From NCBI RefSeq assembly GCF_014138435.1, contig NZ_JACJIM010000004.1, positions 558,001 through 622,000 on the forward strand: 64,000 bases of DNA. The letters run 5' to 3'. This document shows positions 60,702-64,000 of this stretch, one piece after another. This DNA is from Methylobacterium fujisawaense. Lineage in GTDB: Bacteria > Pseudomonadota > Alphaproteobacteria > Rhizobiales > Beijerinckiaceae. The notes beneath the pieces were generated by a model, which did not search any database, was not told the origin of the DNA, and saw only the letters and a list, made by a program, of their open reading frames with translations. A program made the translations under genes and the position numbers. Position 1 is the stretch's first letter. Each line of letters begins with the position of its first letter.

Positions 60702-61042
60702 GCGATGGCGTCGGTGCCGCCCGCCGGGGCGGCGCCGACGCACGACAGCGTCGGGTCCGACTGGAGTGCCCCCGGGGCGAGCTGAACGGAACCGCACGCT
60801 GCGAGACGCCGGGAGGCTCGGACCCGCGTGGCGGCTCGGACGCGGTCCCGAGCCCCGGGCTTACTGCGGGACCGGTGTCTTGCGCCCCGCGTGCCATGTC
60901 GGCGGCGGTGCCGGTCCCCGCGCTCAGGCCGGTCGTTTCGGTCTCGAGGCGGCGCGTCTGCGTGGAGGCCGGCTCGGGCATCTTCTGCGGATCGGTGGCC
61001 CGCCTTCGGAGGAGCCGAGCGGGACCGACGGTCCGACCGACT
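60702..61042. other. Intergenic region without a supported gene
   Basis: About 340 bp between the small exported protein and the convergent c-di-GMP gene. An imperfect GC-rich inverted repeat lies near 60815-60860. I see no start with a ribosome site or coherent protein frame. Confidence 0.4.
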
Positions 61043-63421
61043 TTAGAGAGCGCCGCTCGCCCTTGCGGGCGGCGGCGATGACGCTGGTCGTTCCGGGCGC
61101 CCGATCAGGTAGCCCTGGACGGCATCGCAGCCCAGTCGTCTGAGAAGCGCCAGCTGATCCGCATCCTCGACCCCTTCGGCAAGGGTGAGGATGTTCATGT
61201 CGCGGCCCATCTGGGTGATCGCCTTGATCACCGCCATCGAGTGGTTGTCCGTCAGCGCGGCCGCTACGAAGCTGCGATCGATCTTGATCCGGTCCAGAGG
61301 CAGATCGCGCAGGTGTGCGAGGGACGAGTAGCCGGTCCCGAAATCATCCATCGCGATCTTCAGACCGAGCTGGCGCAGGGCGGAGAGGGTGTGGGCGATC
61401 TGACGCCCGTCCTCGACCAGCGCCGTCTCCGTCAACTCGATCTCCAACCGGTGCGGCGGCAACCCGCTCTCGGCCAGAGCTGCGGTGATGTGGGCGAGAA
61501 GCATCGGCGAGCGGAACTGGACGGCCGACACGTTCACGGCGACATGCTGATGCGGCTGCCAGCGGGTGGCTTGGCGGCACGCCTCGCCCAGCACCCAGGT
61601 CCCGATCGGCACAATCAGCCCCGTCTCCTCCGCCACCGGGATGAAGCTTGCCGGCGCGACGAGACCCCGCGTCGGATGCTGCCACCGGATCAGCGCCTCG
61701 AAGCCGACGACAGCGTCATCGGCGAGCGCCATGATGGGCTGGTAGGCGAGATGAAACTGCCCCTCCGTCAAGGCGATCCGGATGTCGTTCTCCAGGGTGT
61801 GGCGCTCGGCGACGGCCTCCATCATGCCCGACGCGTAATGCGCTGCGCGTCCTCGTCCGTGACGCTTCGCCTCGTACAGAGCGATGTCGGCGCGCTGCAG
61901 CAGCTCTTCCGGACTCGACCGATCCGCGTTGTCGCTCAAGCCGATGCTGCAACCGACCATGACCGTGAGGTCGTTGAAGGCGTACGGCTTCTCGACGTCC
62001 ACGATGATGTCTTCGGCCAGGCGGCTCGCTGCATCGGCATCCGCCTGTGTGACCACGGCCATCTCGTCGCCGCCCAGGCGCGCCACGAACCCTGACGCGC
62101 CCGCTAGGGCGCGAAGGCGCGCGGCAACGGTGACGAGCAGGCGATCGCCGACGCCGTGACCGAACGTGTCGTTGACCGCCTTGAACCGATCGAGATCGAT
62201 CAGCAGGAGCGTGAAGGCCTGTCCGGTCTCATGGACGAGCGCCATGTGTTCGATGAGCGAGCGGCGATTTGCCAGACCCGTGAGGGGATCACGGTAGGCG
62301 AGGTGCAGGATCTCTCGCTGCGCCTGCTTCTCCCGCGAAACATCGTCGAAGGTCAGCACCGCGCCATCGTCGATGGGCTGACAGGCGATGGACAGGATCC
62401 GGCCGTCGTCGAAGGTATGCTCGACGAGCGTCTCCTCGCTCCGGGCCATCCAGGTCCGATGATTCGCCAGCACCCGCGCGATGCGGGTTTCGTCCCAGGC
62501 ATTGGCGCGGCCGGTCACATCCAGAAACGTCGATAAGCTCATGCCTCGGGCCATGCTTCCCGGCGGCAGGTTGAGCATCGTGCACAGTTTCTCGTTGTAC
62601 AACTCGACGACTTCGGCGCCGGAAACCTTCAGGATCCCGTTCGACATGTTCTGCAATGTCGTCGCCAGGATTCGCGCGTGCGTGGCCTCCTGCCCCTCGA
62701 AGCGCTTGGCAACCAGCAGGGCGAGCAATGTGCCGAGCAGGAGGATGGCGGCGCCCGTCGCGGCGAGGGCAGCGAGTTGGACCTGCATGATCGGCAGGAG
62801 CTGATCGGACCGCGCTCCGACCAGGGTGGTGCCGGCGATGGAGATGAAGTGCGTGCCGCAGACCGCGGACACGATGAGAAACAGGGTGACGAGCGGTGGA
62901 CGGGCATGTCGCGCCACGGTCCGAGCCAACGCCATACAGATGCCGCCGATGAGGCTGGCCAGGATGTCGAGGTCGGGCGATTGCGTTTGGCTGCAGCCCT
63001 TCAACGCGGCCATGCCGATGAGGTGCATGCCGCCGATCCCCAAGCCCGCCGCCGCGCCGGCTGCCGCGCGCGTCCATGTCCGCGCGCATTGCGTCGACAG
63101 GGCCAGCGGCCCGCCGACCGCGACAATGGCCACGGCCGCTGAGCCCAGGGTCGTCGCCGCCTCGTAATTCAGAAGGAGGTCGGTCCGGTACCCGAGCATC
63201 GCGACGAAGTGGGTGGTCCAAACGCCGGTCCCGGCAACCACGGCCGTTCCGAGTTGCCAGCGCCTCCTGACGCGCGCCGAAGCGCTCTCCGCTTGCCGGA
63301 TGAAGTGGACGAGCAGCCACGCACTGAAAAAGCAGATGACCATCGCGGCCAGGGCGAAACCGGCCGCCTGACTGTCCAGAAGGGCTGCGACGAAGAGATC
63401 CATAGGATCATCATGCACCAC
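61043..63421 (-). CDS. MHYT-PAS-GGDEF-EAL cyclic-di-GMP protein
   Basis: A 792-residue inner-membrane protein. Residues about 10-250 form the MHYT sensor of seven helices with conserved Met/His patches (THFVAMLGYRT, GGMHLIGMAALKG, GTHFISIAG), thought to bind copper or a gas. A PAS-like segment (about 255-375) follows. The GGDEF domain has RLGGDEMAVV in place of GGDEF. The EAL domain is complete: GFEALIRWQHP, ELTETALV, DDFGTGYSS, KIDRSF, LAEGVED. It probably hydrolyses c-di-GMP; cyclase activity is uncertain. It stands alone with a long upstream region. Confidence 0.92.
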   Translation of the reverse strand: MVHDDPMDLFVAALLDSQAAGFALAAMVICFFSAWLLVHFIRQAESASARVRRRWQLGTAVVAGTGVWTTHFVAMLGYRTDLLLNYEAATTLGSAAVAIVAVGGPLALSTQCARTWTRAAAGAAAGLGIGGMHLIGMAALKGCSQTQSPDLDILASLIGGICMALARTVARHARPPLVTLFLIVSAVCGTHFISIAGTTLVGARSDQLLPIMQVQLAALAATGAAILLLGTLLALLVAKRFEGQEATHARILATTLQNMSNGILKVSGAEVVELYNEKLCTMLNLPPGSMARGMSLSTFLDVTGRANAWDETRIARVLANHRTWMARSEETLVEHTFDDGRILSIACQPIDDGAVLTFDDVSREKQAQREILHLAYRDPLTGLANRRSLIEHMALVHETGQAFTLLLIDLDRFKAVNDTFGHGVGDRLLVTVAARLRALAGASGFVARLGGDEMAVVTQADADAASRLAEDIIVDVEKPYAFNDLTVMVGCSIGLSDNADRSSPEELLQRADIALYEAKRHGRGRAAHYASGMMEAVAERHTLENDIRIALTEGQFHLAYQPIMALADDAVVGFEALIRWQHPTRGLVAPASFIPVAEETGLIVPIGTWVLGEACRQATRWQPHQHVAVNVSAVQFRSPMLLAHITAALAESGLPPHRLEIELTETALVEDGRQIAHTLSALRQLGLKIAMDDFGTGYSSLAHLRDLPLDRIKIDRSFVAAALTDNHSMAVIKAITQMGRDMNILTLAEGVEDADQLALLRRLGCDAVQGYLIGRPERPASSPPPARASGAL

Positions 63422-64000
63422 AAAGATGTGCGCAAACTAAATCATCATCGTGAAGAATTCTCTGGGCGTGCCCCCATAGACGGCCGGGTGTAACAACCAA
63501 AAATTGAAGGTGTCGGGCAAGCTCGGATGTCCTGCCGAACGGCGTCAAAATCTGCCGGTTTCGACCGCCGGAGCTCCGAGCCTCCACGACGTCGAAGCTC
63601 CGGGCGTGAACGCGGACGATTCGTTGTTCCGGAATACTGAGGACTACAGCCAGCCGCCCATGCCGTCGGTATTAGGCTGGAAGATTGTTTTCGCGCTTCG
63701 CGAGGTCTCGACTTGTTCTCGAAGAAATGATCGGTCTCAATTTTCGTGAGAAGGCCAATCGCGCAGCCTGTGACATAGCGAATGCCGCGCCGGATCCGGC
63801 AGGTTTTGCCGGACCACGGAGTGTCGCGACGGCCCGGCTCTTCTGCCTGTCGCTATAAGGCATTTGTTGGCCGAAATTATAGTATTTATGCCTATTTATT
63901 GTATTGAATGGCGGGCATTCGTCGGATGGATGTGATCGCCGCGCATGCGGCTGGAACGGCGACGTTGATGCGCGGGCCGGATCCTTGCCGGGACGCCAAT
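63422..64000. other. Upstream region of the c-di-GMP gene, no supported gene
   Basis: About 580 bp with lower GC than the rest of the window, notably an AT-rich stretch near 63870-63910 (TATAGTATTTATGCC). It should include the promoter of the leftward c-di-GMP gene and perhaps of a rightward gene beyond the window. Short frames here have no ribosome site or recognisable motif. Confidence 0.5.

Noticed and set aside
63504..63863. Small genes in the last 500 bp
   Set aside because: The frames lack ribosome sites and have mixed composition in an AT-rich promoter-like region.

Overview
The window is high-GC, gene-dense DNA of a Methylobacterium-like alphaproteobacterium (Hyphomicrobiales/Rhizobiales). 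This rests on gene content: a SahR-type ArsR/methyltransferase regulator beside metF and metH, small secreted Gly/Cys/Arg proteins of the type common in Methylobacteriaceae, intergenic palindromes of the kind seen in these genomes, and many GTG/TTG starts. The genus is an inference; no rRNA or species marker is present.

Layout. 1-2.4 kb: C-terminal part of an RND efflux permease, cut by the window edge. 2.6-10.5 kb: a surface-glycan cluster of two divergent arms. The left arm holds a glycosyltransferase/thymidylate-kinase-like fusion and a methyltransferase; the right arm holds a CgeB-like glycosyltransferase and a CgeB-GT4 fusion that ends in a T-tailed terminator. 10.5-11.6 kb: two frame-disrupted gene remnants beside tRNA-Gln. 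11.7-21 kb: a sugar-acid catabolic locus built around a GntR/FCD regulator. It has a TPP-dependent acetolactate-synthase-like enzyme and a ketoglutarate-semialdehyde-type dehydrogenase on one side, and an RraA-like aldolase, MFS transporter, IlvD/Edd dehydratase and lactonase on the other. The same 12-bp site lies just after the -10 of both divergent promoters. 21.1-21.8 kb: a TumE/TumA-type toxin-antitoxin pair. 22-28.1 kb: metH, metF and sahR with a near-perfect operator palindrome at the sahR start.

28.2-49 kb is mostly core and housekeeping: phosphatase, bestrophin-like channel, a dctA-ROK kinase pair, L,D-transpeptidase, CYTH protein, msrB, YihY, UV-damage endonuclease, RBBP9 hydrolase, the ycjX/ycjF-like pair, hisN, an AI-2E-family exporter with an extra C-terminal domain, an exported-looking MmgE/PrpD protein, pncB and a stress-type flavin oxidase. 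49-61 kb: mrp, mobA, a RelE/Xre toxin-antitoxin pair, two cyclophilins, coaD, gyrA, a His-rich exported protein, an S49 peptidase, a 3-hydroxyisobutyrate-dehydrogenase-like enzyme and a P1 peptidase. 61-63.4 kb: an MHYT-GGDEF-EAL cyclic-di-GMP protein. The last 0.6 kb holds no gene I can support.

I see no CRISPR array, intact insertion sequence, prophage or rRNA operon. The most notable points are the glycosyltransferase-kinase fusion, the GntR operator pair with an atypical sugar-acid gene set, the SahR operator over the start codon, the AI-2E C-terminal fusion, and the degraded tract facing the 3' end of tRNA-Gln.
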